Assembly: GCF_905147045.1 (NCBI RefSeq)
Contig: NC_065918.1
Location: 6,076,001-6,140,000 of the forward strand
From: Nymphalis io
Lineage: Eukaryota; Arthropoda; Insecta; Lepidoptera; Nymphalidae
Length of the DNA stretch: 64,000 nt
Direction: 5' to 3'
Both the position numbers and the translations under genes were made by a program. Positions 14,881 through 26,855 of the stretch are shown here, one piece after another (position 1 is the stretch's first letter; every line of letters starts with the position of its first letter). The notes under the pieces were generated by a model. That model did no database searches and was not told where the DNA came from. It saw only the letters and a list, made by a program, of their open reading frames with translations.

Positions 14881-15292
14881 TATAAAAGGGTATTAGTATT
14901 CAAAACAGATCTGCTACAACCATTCCAGAGAGACAGGAACATTCATTTCAAACCGGAACTTGTGCCTTCTCATCGCAAATAAGCCGGTCTAAAGAAAATT
15001 TAAGCCTATAATTTGTTAAATATCACAAAATTAATCCCTCAAGCCGGCAAAAATGATAGCACAAGTCAAACGTAGCTTCCCAAACAAAGAAACAAGAAGG
15101 TGTATCTATAATCGATGTTCACTTAAACGACAGATGCTACAAACGGGTACCATCAATCTATCTCCCCGCCCACCTTCCGAATCATGGCCCCCAGAGGGCC
15201 GAATTGTTATTCACGTTCCATTACCTCAATTTTTTAGAGTCGAGGTGCCTGAAAAGAAACCCTTTCGCTTATTGTGTCTCATTTCTGAATAG
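14881..15292 (+). other. TATA-like box with downstream 79-codon frame, unproven
   Basis: TATAAAAGG at 14881-14889 is followed about 165 bases later by ATG at 15053, with a 79-codon frame to TAG at 15290-15292. The predicted peptide is basic and Pro-rich in the middle (PRPPSESWPPEGRI) with no signal peptide or known fold. The short PPSESWPPEGRI piece faintly recalls the linker before the second nucleotide-binding domain of ABCC transporters, but nothing ABC-like follows. It may be chance. Confidence 0.2.
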
Positions 15293-15464
15293 GTGAAGGG
15301 CCATCGTGAAATTAAATTTCGTAGATTATACATTTTACCTTTCTCTTTTAACATTGAATTTTTTCACCACGTTTTTCATTCGACCTTATTAGTTGTAAAA
15401 TCTCGTCGCTTAATTTCTCAGTTATTTTTTTGTTTGTTAAATAAAATAATAAATTCAGTAGGAA

Positions 15465-15660
15465 AGCACGCACGGGCGCGCGGCTAGCACGCGACAAGAA
15501 TCGCTCGAGAATCGATTAAAGTCAGCACATGTACAGGAGTCGAGCAAACATCGAGCGCCGATGGCCCGATCACGGGCGGAGCTTAGTCACGTCCTACCGA
15601 GCTATAATTCAATAAGACGCGATCTAAACTCCGAGTGGAATCGTTCAATTCACTTTTGCA
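15465..15660. promoter_or_regulatory. CpG-rich patch, candidate promoter
   Basis: Many CG dinucleotides (acgggcgcgcggctagcacg, gagcgccgatggcccgatca, gggcggagc) in an otherwise very AT-rich background, with no open frame that explains them. The patch could be a TATA-less promoter and 5'UTR, for instance of Ddr, whose coding exon 1 needs an upstream non-coding exon. It could also be a stray old element. The link to Ddr is inference only. Confidence 0.35.
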
Positions 15661-18600
15661 AGATGTCATAAATGCTATTAGATTATTTTTTTGACAATCC
15701 ATTTATGTTACTTAGATCTTAATTGACTTGATCAAAATTTGAATAAACTATAATTTTGTTGCAACAAGATATTTTACAATTTTCATCTTTGTATGCTATC
15801 GTAAAACTGTAAGCGCAAGCTGCTAAAGATACAAAATGTAAACTACGTAAACAAACAGCGCACCGACGGAAACTTAACTTGAAAACCGCTCTAATAGAAA
15901 ATAAATAACAAAAGAAGACAAGTGTTCGAATTTTACACCTAGAAACAATGGTTTTGGCAAGCGGAAAGAAACAACAGAGATTTGTTACGAGTTTAGCTTA
16001 TTTAATAAATTAATGAATTTAATGTGAGGGTCCTGGTACTGATTTACCTGCTGAGTCTCGTCCTATTGATAGCTGTGACGTTTAAATGACAATATTATCA
16101 AATGATAATTTTCATGAATCTACCAAATTTGTAAAAAGTTATTTTATCTCTTTGCCAATATTTAGTTTATAAAGTATTTTATTTAAATAAAGTGTACTAT
16201 TTCTATCCGCTTATGTCTAGTTATTACAGGTTCTCGACATTAGGCAGTCAGTAATGTTATATCAATTTTGTTGCATATTCAGAATAATTATAAAATACTA
16301 CCTAAATTTAAAAGTTGAACATCTGAAGTTTTAGTGAATTGCTACCAATTCTCGTAAGTTCATTACAGATATTTTTAATTTTCCGAAAGACGCATTCTAA
16401 CTTAAAACAACTACTTTTAAATTGTAATCCACAACTTGCACGCACTATGGCTTGACGTCATTTATACGGAAGTCTTCAATTTGTCTTAAAAACTTTTTTG
16501 TATTCTAAGAACTTCATTCAGAGTTTAAATATAATTATTACTCAAAAACATACATTTTAATTATATTTAATTTATATACTGATATTTATTCCATGATATC
16601 GAATGTATAATTTCTAGTAGAAAAAAGTTGCTCCATGTCGTTGCTAAATCAAGAAAATATTATGTAAGTAATATGCATATATGCACTTATATGAAAGTAT
16701 CCATAGAGGGCGGAGTGAAATTTCCAACTTGAAATTGCCTAATCAAATTATAGAGGCCTTCCACCCGTGCAGTAATTAAAATTGATGAAATAAAGTTGCA
16801 CTTAGAACGAATTCAGAATCGTTACGACTTCACACTTAGGAGCATTTATTTGATGAAATTAAAATATAAGAAATAAATCATTGATTTAGATGATGCACAA
16901 AGTATAGTCAGCTCTTTCCGGCTGATATACATCATTTCACCCGACATGTGCAAGTTTCCTCAAATTAAGCAAATAAAAACTCAGTGGCTAGTCCGGGTAA
17001 TCTTAACTCTCATGTGCATGATTAAACAAAAAATAACATAAAAAGTAATATAATAAAATGGTGTAAAGTGGAATTTATTTAGTGCAGATAGAGTTTCAAG
17101 TCGCGTTTGATGTTATTTGTAGAAGAGTTAAGTAACTTTCGTTTGTTTACTGTACACTCTAGTATTTTTTATCCAATTCTATCAACTCTTGCAATTAGGA
17201 ACGATACGTAGGAAAGTCTTTTATTTATTCTTATGCAGCAATATATTCAATTTACTGTAACAAATGATATTACTACTTAAATAGTAAACGTAGTAGAAGT
17301 TGAAACGTAGTAGATAATAAAGTAAAAAGAAAAAGTTGTATATTTTTATTTATTAATTGTCACTATGTAATTATGATCATATATAAAATTATCGTCACTA
17401 ATCATGAGTAATTATTTGAGCATTAATAATTAATTATTGCGACTTAATATATATCATTTAATATACAATATTAAAACGAATATTGGTATGTTAAATTTAC
17501 TTAATATTTATTTCCATTTTTGTAGTTTGTTTCATATAACCAACATTAAAAAAGCACTTGCACTACGGATAAAATATTGTTAACATATTTTTTCTTAATC
17601 ATCAAGATTAAGTTAAGTCTAGTATTAATAGTAACTTGTAACATTCTTTCACTATATTTATAACGAATAAATAGTTTTCACTTTAATTTATATTAAATAT
17701 TTTTTACAATTCAAATATTCAAATACCTTACAATAAAAATAAAATCAATGATATATTTTTATCTTACTAAATTATGGTATTTTATATGATTTATTCAGTT
17801 GAAATTCTTACTCCAACAGTAACAATTGAGATTTGTAAATAAAGAAAACAGCTTGTCGTTTTTTTTTCTCAATTCAAGAGCGGAGCGAGGATTCTAATTT
17901 AGTGAAAGGGAAATAAAAACGTAAAAACAAAACTTTTTCATTTATTTTTGAACTCGAGAATTGCATTAAAGTGTTGGAACACCTGGAAGAGAGAAATGTT
18001 GGGTAAGTTAAAAACCATGTAGCGTTCACATCCCATGTGGACGTCATCCTGCGAAAAATGGGGAGACTCTAGGAAAATAAGGAAAACCGTTCGCTTTTGT
18101 GTTACTCGAATACATTCGCTTCATGTTCAGGGAGCTAGCTGTCTCTATTATACCTCCCAATTTTAAAACTCTGTTCCTACCACACGTTCAAACGCCTCTA
18201 GGCTTGAGTATTCGCGCTACATTGCACTTCAATGTGTTAAATAAAACTCAACGAGTGCGTTTTAAGCGCAATGTCAATCTTTCGTGCTCGGTCATGCGGA
18301 CGTAATACCGGTAGGGGCTTAAAGATAAACGTGTGATTTGTCTGTAAAACATGTGTCAGTAAACAGAACATTGCCAAACTGCTTTTGCCGAACAGATTTT
18401 TTCATTCGTATTAAAACCTATTAGTAGTTTTTATAAACTACTAATAGATTTTAATACAATCTATCTATAAAGATTACAGGTCCGTGGCCATAAAGAAAAA
18501 ATGCATCCATGTATTTCCTTAGTCTATTTATATAAAATAAATTACAGTATTTTGATACTTTTATATCAATATATTTAAAAATATCTTATTCGTTTGATAG

Positions 18601-21600
18601 CGTCAAGGTAATATTCGCGTAAGATGTTTTATTAGATGTTTGGCACGCCAGATTGTTGGCTGTCGTATTACCTAATTTTCTATATCCGAACGAATCTAAT
18701 CGCTTTCGCCGAGCGTCACGACACGTCGAGACGATGCCATTCCGAAGGCGAACCATAAAATTAGGTTACCACGCTCTGGCTGAGTCCGTTCTAAAATTCC
18801 GAAATCTCGATCCAATTTCGAGGTTCATTCTTGAGAAATCGACGTACACTTCACGTTTATTTATATAAGGAACTTCTAAATCTTGAAGTTTATAAATGGA
18901 TTATCGGTTTACATTATAAATTATACTTTTTAAATGCCTGAAATTAAAACAAACATTTTTTTTTAATATACTTATTGATATTACAACAAAGGACATTACT
19001 GTTATTATAATTGTCCTGATTTTAGAATTCTTTATTTTCAACCCATATTTATGTTGAAAAGAAACATTTGAATATTTTAAACACAAATTTTTTATATTAT
19101 TTTATTATCTTAAGGATTAGAAATAAATAAACTTGAGGTTGCTTTGTATCCAAAGAAACGACATTTAAAGTTTATTATTCCGTTTTTCTTCTCAATTCCT
19201 TATTACTTTTATTACTAAATAAATATTTTTCAAACATCAAATCTTTTGTTAAATGTCATTTCTAACTTTTTTTTAATATCATATATAAACTATTACACAA
19301 AACTTAAAGGCCAGTATCAATGCAAACTTATCAAACATTAAAGAAATATAGATACAACTATTTCTTTACATATATATTATAATACTATTATCAATAAACA
19401 ATTTCACACTTAAAACAAATGTAAATTTGGAATTCATTTTATAGAGTAGGATCGGTAGCTCTACTTCTTCTGGCTTAATTTGTTATACAGAGGGATTTGT
19501 ATAGGTATTGCAGATTGCTTTTAAAACCACATCAGAGAAAACTTGTCACAATGGACCTTAATTACATACACGGCCGGGCCTTTTTCGTCGCAGCCTTGAC
19601 AAGGACCATCAAAAAGTTTTAACCGCTAACAGGAAATGTGCCTAACCAAAACCGAAGTTTGCTGTTCATCGCTCTCATTTTCAGGCAATATTTAAAACGG
19701 TAATTACAAAACTTCGAAAGTGTAACTCGGTTTATATAAAGGTTTTGGGCTATATTAAAATGAAATCGACCATTCACTGAGTGTCACAAAAACTCAAACT
19801 CTAATTAAATTTTCAGTGTCATGTAACGCACTTTACTGTTTTTAAATATTCTTATTTTAGAAAATTAATATTAGTTTTCAATGCAGTTTGCATTAATAGT
19901 TTTCTTTTTCTATATAAACTACTTGAGATTTGAAAGAGAGTTTGTTATTGATATATAAACTGAGTGTAAACTGATCTATAAATAGCATAAAATAGCGTAT
20001 TAAGTTTATACTTCACATGGATAAAGTTTTACGGCACATTTTTACAAGTAAATTTATAACCTTTTGTACTCTATCCATAGTGCTCTCTCTCTCTCTTTCT
20101 ATATACTCTGATCTACTTTTGGATTCAGACGTGATAACATTTAAGTTTCACGATTCATGTGCCTTTTTAGTGATTATAAGCATACTCAAATTAATACTCT
20201 TAAGTATGGCCATAAATATTTAAATAGACTTTTATAACCAATCTGATAAACCTTACTAAATTAAAAATATATTGAAAAAATATTCTTCAAACTTCATAGT
20301 ATATAAATAAATATTTTATTTAAACATATTTATTAGTGTGCTCATTACTACACTATGATGACGATACACAAAAAATAGTATTTTCAATTATAACTTAATA
20401 ACGAGAAAATTAATTAACAATATAATATAAAGAGCTCCAATTAGAATTATTTAATAATAATTAATGAATATTCCATTATATTTCGAATTCTTCTTTGTTC
20501 TTATATTGGTTCAATATTTTTTTTTTCTTATCCAGCAGCCTTGGAACTGGCTTTTAGTTAATTAACTTTTTTCATTTAGTAATACACCTTTAATTTTTTC
20601 CTCCTATCTCAATTATAACCTAAAAATTGTTACAGACATTTTTTTAAATAATCGTGAAGACCTTCTTGTCTCCTTATATTTTATTTTATGTATATAAGAC
20701 ATATTAACTTGTATCGATTATATATAAATAAAGTAGATTTAACCAATAATTTTTATTTTTCTTTAACCAATAAGAAACTAATAAGTCGATCTTTTTAACC
20801 ATTGTATATAGTTCTTACCTATAATATCAACTATAAATTATTTATATCTGTATTAAATATAACTGTCTTCGATATATTTAAATTTTAAATCAACTGATAA
20901 TAAGTACATTTATGCATAACCTATCTATATACAATCTAATTAGCAATTAATTTATGAAACATTTGAACTAGTCAGATATATTTTATTTTAATTAACATAG
21001 GTTAACTATGTGGTTGGTATATTTTCTGTTTTTTGTAGGCTTCAACACGAACAATAGAAACACACAACAATGAGGGTAAATTCAACGCTTTTTCCCTTTA
21101 GATCCAACTTAAAGCATACAGCTCTAACTAGCAGACGTAATAATTAAACTTACAAAGTATTACTAGATTATATTAAAGAACTCATCAAGTACATAAAGTG
21201 GAAACTAAATATTAGGAGAAAACCTTTATATAACATAACTGTGAGATATCAAAGATTCCACGGTTAGAATTTTAACTTATTAAAACGCTTTACGTCTCTC
21301 GCTAAATTAAAATTCTTCATTTTTACGACATAGTATAAATTTAAATTTAATTTTGCGTTACATTACAGAATTGAGACATTTTTGTTAATTTATGAATTTC
21401 AATTTTTTTTTTATAATTCATCTTTTTTTGTCTTCGTGTTTAATGGTTTATTACTTATGTAATTTATAAGTTATATGAAATTCACATAGGTAAAGAGAAT
21501 GTTAATGTTTATCATAAAGTCACTAAGTGTCATTACTGCTGTATATCACTTATAAAAAATCTAAATCGAAATAATTAAAATTTACGATTAATGCGCCATA

Positions 21601-22357
21601 CGTGAAATATAACGGTTCACTTTAATATATACTTGTTGTATCCATACAAAACTAAGTAAACACAAACATTGGTAACGTATAGGTGTCACCAGTGTCACCA
21701 TTTGCATTTTATTGCTAAAGTTCCTGGCCACAGAACGCCTATTTTTATGGTAAACTTATTCAAATGCACGATAAGGTCATAAATCGAGAAAGGGGTATCC
21801 TGGCACGGCAGGCACTGAAAAAGTTAGCTTATATCAAGTCCTGCTTCTTGGCTCTATAAATACTAACTTTCATATTTGTCTTCTGATTTCTCGTCACGAT
21901 GAGCGATATACGCAATGACGAAAGAAAATTCTCGATACATACGATGTGAAACTCGAAAGCATTCAGCGAACACATTAAAGCAGAAATTTACCTAAAATTG
22001 TTATCAAATGGACAAAATCGGTACAATTTTATTTTAAATTGACTTTTATAAATTCCTTTGATCGCTAGATGATGACATTGGATAGGAGTTTTACTGAGAA
22101 GTTACGTCCTTTCATGTAAAAATGAAATAATAGTCGGAAGCTACTCTTAAAAGGGATAAAATATATCATAAATTAATATAATCTGTAAAAAGAAATATTC
22201 CAGTACATAAATTTACTTAACTTAATTCATAAATTATGTAACTGTATGTGTATTTTTTACAAAAAAAATACTGAAGAAAAGAGTTGTAGCAAATGCATGT
22301 AATATATATCTTTTAAATATATACTTTATAAAAAAAACATATTATATTTAGCGGTTA
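15661..22357. other. AT-rich region without recognised genes
   Basis: No coding or RNA gene was recognised. It contains the hairpin at 18408-18457, a CpG-richer patch at 18640-18860 and long poly-A/T stretches. The frames at 18099-18305 and 18653-18868 lack domain signatures. Confidence 0.65.
18408..18457. repeat. Near-perfect hairpin, 23-bp arms, 4-base loop
   Basis: The left arm 18408-18430 pairs with the right arm 18435-18457 at 22 of 23 positions; the loop is TTAT. The single non-Watson-Crick position is at left base 18418 against right base 18447 or its neighbour. No terminal duplication is obvious outside the arms. Confidence 0.8.
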
Positions 22358-22363
22358 TTTATT
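22358..22363 (-). terminator. Candidate polyadenylation signal of SdhB-like
   Basis: TTTATT on the plus strand reads AATAAA on the minus strand, about 107 bases past the TGA stop. It is the clearest canonical poly-A hexamer found downstream of the gene. The surroundings are so AT-rich that chance matches are common, so this is only a candidate 3' end. Confidence 0.4.
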
Positions 22364-22469
22364 ACATTTGGGTTTTAAAATTTTTTACATAAAATAATAT
22401 ACATTATAATATGAAATAAATCAATAATATTAGTAGCAGCTGGAAATTAATAAACTAACTAAAAAAATC

Positions 22470-23348
22470 TCAACACTTAGACCCAGATTCTGAATGTATC
22501 ATAGCATTGATTTCCGAGAACGGCTTCTTGTCAAGTCCTGCTATTAATCTCTTTAATTTAGCAATAGCTAAAGCAGGGTGCAGCCCTTTAGGACAGGCGA
22601 GAGTGCAGTTCATAATTGTGTGGCAACGAAAAGCTTTGAAGTCATCTCTCAATTCATGCAATCTTTGTTCTGTGTCTTCATCGCGCGAATCAATAATCCA
22701 CCTATAGGCATGGAGTAATGTAGCAGGGCCCATAAACCTTCGTCCATTCCACCAATAGCTAGGACAGGCTGTAGCGCAGCAAGAACAAAGGACACATTCA
22801 TATAATCCCACCAGCTTCGAATTATCATTAATGCTTTGAGCATATTGATATTTTCCTATCGGTCCCCTATTTTGTCGTATTAGGTAAGGCCGTATGCTAT
22901 TGTAAGCGTCGAAAAAATGTGTCATATCTACCACCAGATCCCTAATTACATACATGTGTGGAATCGGATGTATGGTTATTACTTTGTCTGGTGGAATAGG
23001 TGTGATGCAAGCGAGACAGTTGGTTCCTTGTAGGTTAATAGCACAAGAACCACAAATGCCTTCTCGACAGGATCTTCGAAAAACAAGTGTTGGATCCATG
23101 TCCTTAATTTTAATAAGAGCATCTAAAACCATTCTTCCACATCTGCTAACATCCAGATCATAATTTATCAATTTAGGTTTTTCCTTGCTGAGAATACCTC
23201 CAAACCGGTACACTTTGAAAATTCTTCGTGGATCAACAGGTTGTTTAGGTTTGGGTGGCGTTACCTTTTTTTCTGTCGAATAAAACTCCTGTAATGATAG
23301 GCGTGATTCTAAATTCTTGTTACATAATATTTTTCGGAAAATTTTCAT
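22470..23348 (-). CDS. SdhB-like: Succinate dehydrogenase iron-sulfur subunit, divergent intronless paralog (SdhB-like)
   Basis: Encodes the electron-transferring subunit of mitochondrial complex II, which passes electrons from FAD in SdhA through three Fe-S clusters to ubiquinone. Seen: a 292-residue open frame without introns; a basic, hydroxyl-rich N-terminus (about residues 1-28) typical of a mitochondrial presequence; 2Fe-2S ligands C94, C99, C102, C114; 4Fe-4S ligands C185, C188, C191, C252; 3Fe-4S ligands C195, C242, C248; quinone-pocket residues P196, S197, W199, W200, H243, I245. Length fits the family (about 280-300). The start is fixed by an in-frame TAA four codons upstream and has A at -3. 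Oddities: the usual WDP after the first YR is replaced by FGG, there is a short deletion near residue 83, and LACITPI is unusual after the 2Fe-2S site. Intronless form and divergence suggest a retrocopy-derived or testis-type paralog (inference; Drosophila has a testis-biased SdhB paralog). The cofactor set argues against a pseudogene. Confidence 0.93.
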   Translation of the reverse strand: MKIFRKILCNKNLESRLSLQEFYSTEKKVTPPKPKQPVDPRRIFKVYRFGGILSKEKPKLINYDLDVSRCGRMVLDALIKIKDMDPTLVFRRSCREGICGSCAINLQGTNCLACITPIPPDKVITIHPIPHMYVIRDLVVDMTHFFDAYNSIRPYLIRQNRGPIGKYQYAQSINDNSKLVGLYECVLCSCCATACPSYWWNGRRFMGPATLLHAYRWIIDSRDEDTEQRLHELRDDFKAFRCHTIMNCTLACPKGLHPALAIAKLKRLIAGLDKKPFSEINAMIHSESGSKC

Positions 23349-23551
23349 TTTTAAGTTTTATTTGATTACTCTATTGGCTTTGGTAGTTTTCGTATTTAAA
23401 ACTTGTAAATGCAATAATTAATCAAAAATGTTATTGACATTTTGACATGATTCTTTTTCATATATTTTCATTTGTCAAATTAATCTTCCGGTAGGTTATA
23501 TATTACACGTTACATATCAAATAAAGTCCTTTGATTTTTTGTTTTATGAAA

Positions 23552-23812
23552 TAGGTAGGGGGTCTGGCTAATGGGGCACCTGATTGTAAGTGGTCACCAC
23601 AGTACAGTGGACATTGGCGGTGCACAAATATTAACAATTCCCAATACGTTATTAACCTTGGGAAATAAGGTGTTAGCCTTTAGTTACACTGGCTCATTCC
23701 TCCTTCAAACCAAGGAACTCAACAATACTAAATACTTGTTTTTGGCGTTAGAATACCTAATGAGTAGATGAGACCTACCCTGACGAGCTTGCCGAAGCCC
23801 TACCACCACCTA
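23552..23812 (-). mobile_element. Repeat-D copy upstream of SdhB-like
   Basis: Plus strand gattgtaagtggtcaccac, gtggacattggcggtgcac, ttacactggctcattcctcc, atgagtagatgagacctacc and gacgagcttgccgaagccct. Near full length, it lies about 200 bases upstream of the SdhB-like start codon and bounds its promoter region. Confidence 0.75.
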
Positions 23813-25404
23813 CACCCAAGTAAAAGCAAAAGAATAAAAGGTAAAAAATAGAAATCTGGATATATAATTGAGAAAAAAAGTTCTTAAACGTTCATTTTTA
23901 TGTTTCGAATATAAATCACCTTTATTCATCGTAACAAATGTAAAAGATGCTTTATGCAAAATGTACATAACATATACATAGTCTTTAAAATAAATTATTG
24001 TTAAATATAACTACAAGAAGCTGTTGTAGTTGGGGCTTAGTTTTGAAGCGTAAATATAAGTTTCATATGAATTTAAATAGAAATGAACCAAGTTAAGATT
24101 GCTTTTTAAACAATACTTAATGCATTCCATTTCTGTTACTAACACAATGTATGAAGCTGTTTCAAGTACTAATATTAATAGCCGTGAATTTAATTTTATA
24201 ATTTGTGCAAGCTTTTCTGCGTAGGTACTACCCACTCATTTAATATTACATCCACTCACATACATAAATGTGTCTCTTAAATACCCTAAAAACTATTCTT
24301 TTTAAAATAGAGTAGCCATATGTTAATGATCCGCTGCTTGATCATACCCCATAATTTAAAAATGACAAAAGATTTTTCTAAACCCTGCAATAAAACTTTA
24401 TTAGGTGGTTTAATTAAATGTTTAATCTAACTGATACATTTTATTTTTATAATAATATAAGCATTTTTCTTAAACCATTTTCTTCGTTTTTATTGTAAAT
24501 AACAGTATAAAACGCAGCTGGCCTCATGCTCAGTTTTGTATTATGTATATCTTAATTATGTACATAGTACATGGTAAAAAGCATCCCCATAGAGGCTCAG
24601 CTCAGCTTCGCTTAGTTACAAACAAAGTTTCTTGTAGCACATAGAACTAATATTATAAAGGATCTAGAACGCACTGTTCTTCGATTGAAAATAATACGTC
24701 TATGGTTTTAGACATTTAACGTTGTTTTAATATCCGTTGAAATGACAGTTTATCCGTGCGTGTCCATTATGAATACGAATTATCAGTTCGAAGCTCGTAT
24801 TAAATATTATACTTAAATTTACATCCTGGCATAAAATAACAATATTTTTATGCAAAATAGCTTTATTAATATATGATGATGCATGAAATTTCAGTAATAC
24901 TATATGCTATATTAAAGCTTTGGTGTATAATATTGGTTAACTTTCAGAGTACACCGTGATTGTTGTCCAACTTATTCCTCAATATTTCAAAACCGTATTT
25001 AATAGCAATTATTAATTATCTAGTATCAAAATTTATCGTCGGCATTTAAAGTTTTGTGGCAAGCTATAGTTAGAAGATCAGAAGTGTCAAACTTTGTTAA
25101 ACGCCGAGTTAGACGCAATGTAAGCATTCTGCGAGGTTATAACTGTCAAAGTTATTATTGCCCGCTCGGCTTACCGGCACAATGATCTGACTGATATGTT
25201 GGTTATAGTATACGACTTTAAATGTAATCAAATAAACGACAATTTATGTAACATTACTTCAGCCGGTAAATTAGTTTCATTGAAGATTCAATCATTGTTA
25301 TTCGATACTTTTTATTTAAGAAACAAACAAAAATACACATTCATTAATATTTTTTTTAAATTAATTTTGTAAGCAGTAATTCATCATGACACGCGTTTTC
25401 TTAT

Positions 25405-25645
25405 GACATAGGTAGGCGCCGGCAAATGTCCTGCGTTCAAATCTGGGATCAGTCAGACCAATAAAAGTCCGGAGTCTAAAAATTGGAAGTGTGTACACTC
25501 CCGTGCCTAAGAAAGCACGTAAAGCCGTTGGTCCGTGTCGAATTATGAGAGTTAGGAGATAGGCAGTGGACCTGTGTTTGCGCAAACACCTTATAAAATC
25601 TCTCTTGAGATTGGGTGCCTTGGCCTAAATCAGTGTGGAGGATCT
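25405..25645 (+). mobile_element. SINE-A copy
   Basis: A forward copy with a well-kept body: a B-box-like gcgttcaaatctggg, then gtccggagtct, ttggaagtgtgtacactccc, aagcacgtaaagccgttgg, and the 3' block gagattgggtgccttggcc followed by aatcagtgtggagga. The A-box end is decayed. Confidence 0.75.
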
Positions 25646-25687
25646 TAAAAAAAGATACAGGCGATGTAAGAATATTAACCGTACCTT

Positions 25688-25757
25688 ATTCGCCAATGCG
25701 CCACCAACCGTGTTCCGCTGTGCGGTTGAACATCTGATGAGTGTGTGGTACCTCCAA
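25688..25757 (-). mobile_element. Repeat-D fragment with internal deletion
   Basis: Plus strand ttcgccaatgcgccaccaac jumps directly to gtgcggttgaacatctgatg and gtgtgtggtacctcc, skipping the middle part present in other copies. Confidence 0.6.
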
Positions 25758-26712
25758 GTAATGCAAGAAAACGTGCTTCCATATATCGTACATTGATGAT
25801 AATATTAGTATTATTCATCATGTTTATCAAGGTATAATATGTACTTGCATGAAGGCTTCTGGCATAGCAACATCTGTACAATTTTTCGGCTAAATAGGAT
25901 AAATTTTACAGAAACGCATCGGACCAACAAGGTAAGATCAACTTGTATAGATACAAATAATAACTGCTATTATTTATGATATTATGAAAAGACAAAATTC
26001 AAATTTATCAAAATTAAATGCCACAGTCTGAAGTTATAAGCGTAAAATTTAAATAATAGATACCTTTGATAATGTAAACATTAAAAGGCTTATTTGTTTA
26101 AGCCTTGGAATAAATATCATACAAATAATTTTCATTTCATAACACAATGTGTCCTTTCATTTTCTGAAACGTACCAAATATATAGAATTTTATTAAATAT
26201 ATCAACGGTTTTGTTTTTATGTTTTAACCTTTGTAATATAGTAAAGTATCCGTGTAATAGTGATAGCTTGAAAATTAATCTTTCACTAATTAAACAGCTG
26301 TTAAAGTTGTTACTATTTTTATTTTTTTTAAACTATATATTTTATTTTATAATTATTAAGAAGTTAAGCCGAAAAACTACGCGAACACATTTTTATTTCA
26401 TACACTTAAATTTTGTTTATTTTAAAACGTTGAAAAAATAATCCCCGAACTGCTCTGGCTTTCTGTTTTTCCGAGGAATAAAAGTATATTGTGAAACCCA
26501 AGAATAGTCTATGAAAATAAATCTTTTTCTTTTCTTTGACCTACACTGAGACGAAAACAGAGTAACAAAATATATTAAAAAACAATTACTTTACTATTAA
26601 ACCACAATAAAATATTTCATGTCAAAGAGTGCATTATAGCTATTTTATTGTAAAAAATATATATAAAATTAATTATTTTGAGGTATATAAAAATATGAAA
26701 ATATTGCAAAAT

Positions 26713-26855
26713 CTCTGCCAGTAGGACTTCACGTAGGTGCACCAGCAAAACTAACGCCAAACCGCAATACTTTGTATTGCTGTTTGTGTATGCGCTGTGC
26801 TTTGGTTTCAATGGTGAGCGTGCCAGAGTAATTACGGCCACAAGACTCATAACAT
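26713..26855 (+). mobile_element. Repeat-D fragment
   Basis: Sense-oriented: cgtaggtgcaccagc, caaaccgcaatactttgtat, then ggtttcaatggtgagcgtgc and taattacggccacaagac, in the same block order as the copy at 63345-63585. Confidence 0.5.

Noticed and set aside
15152..15202. Faint similarity to the linker before an ABCC nucleotide-binding domain
   Set aside because: Only about a dozen residues are alike; no Walker A, signature or Walker B motif follows in any frame.
22507..23163. Open frames on the plus strand across 22507-22707 and 22954-23163, and a minus-strand frame at 22649-22843
   Set aside because: They are shadows of the SdhB-like gene in other frames; the conserved Fe-S protein accounts for the openness.
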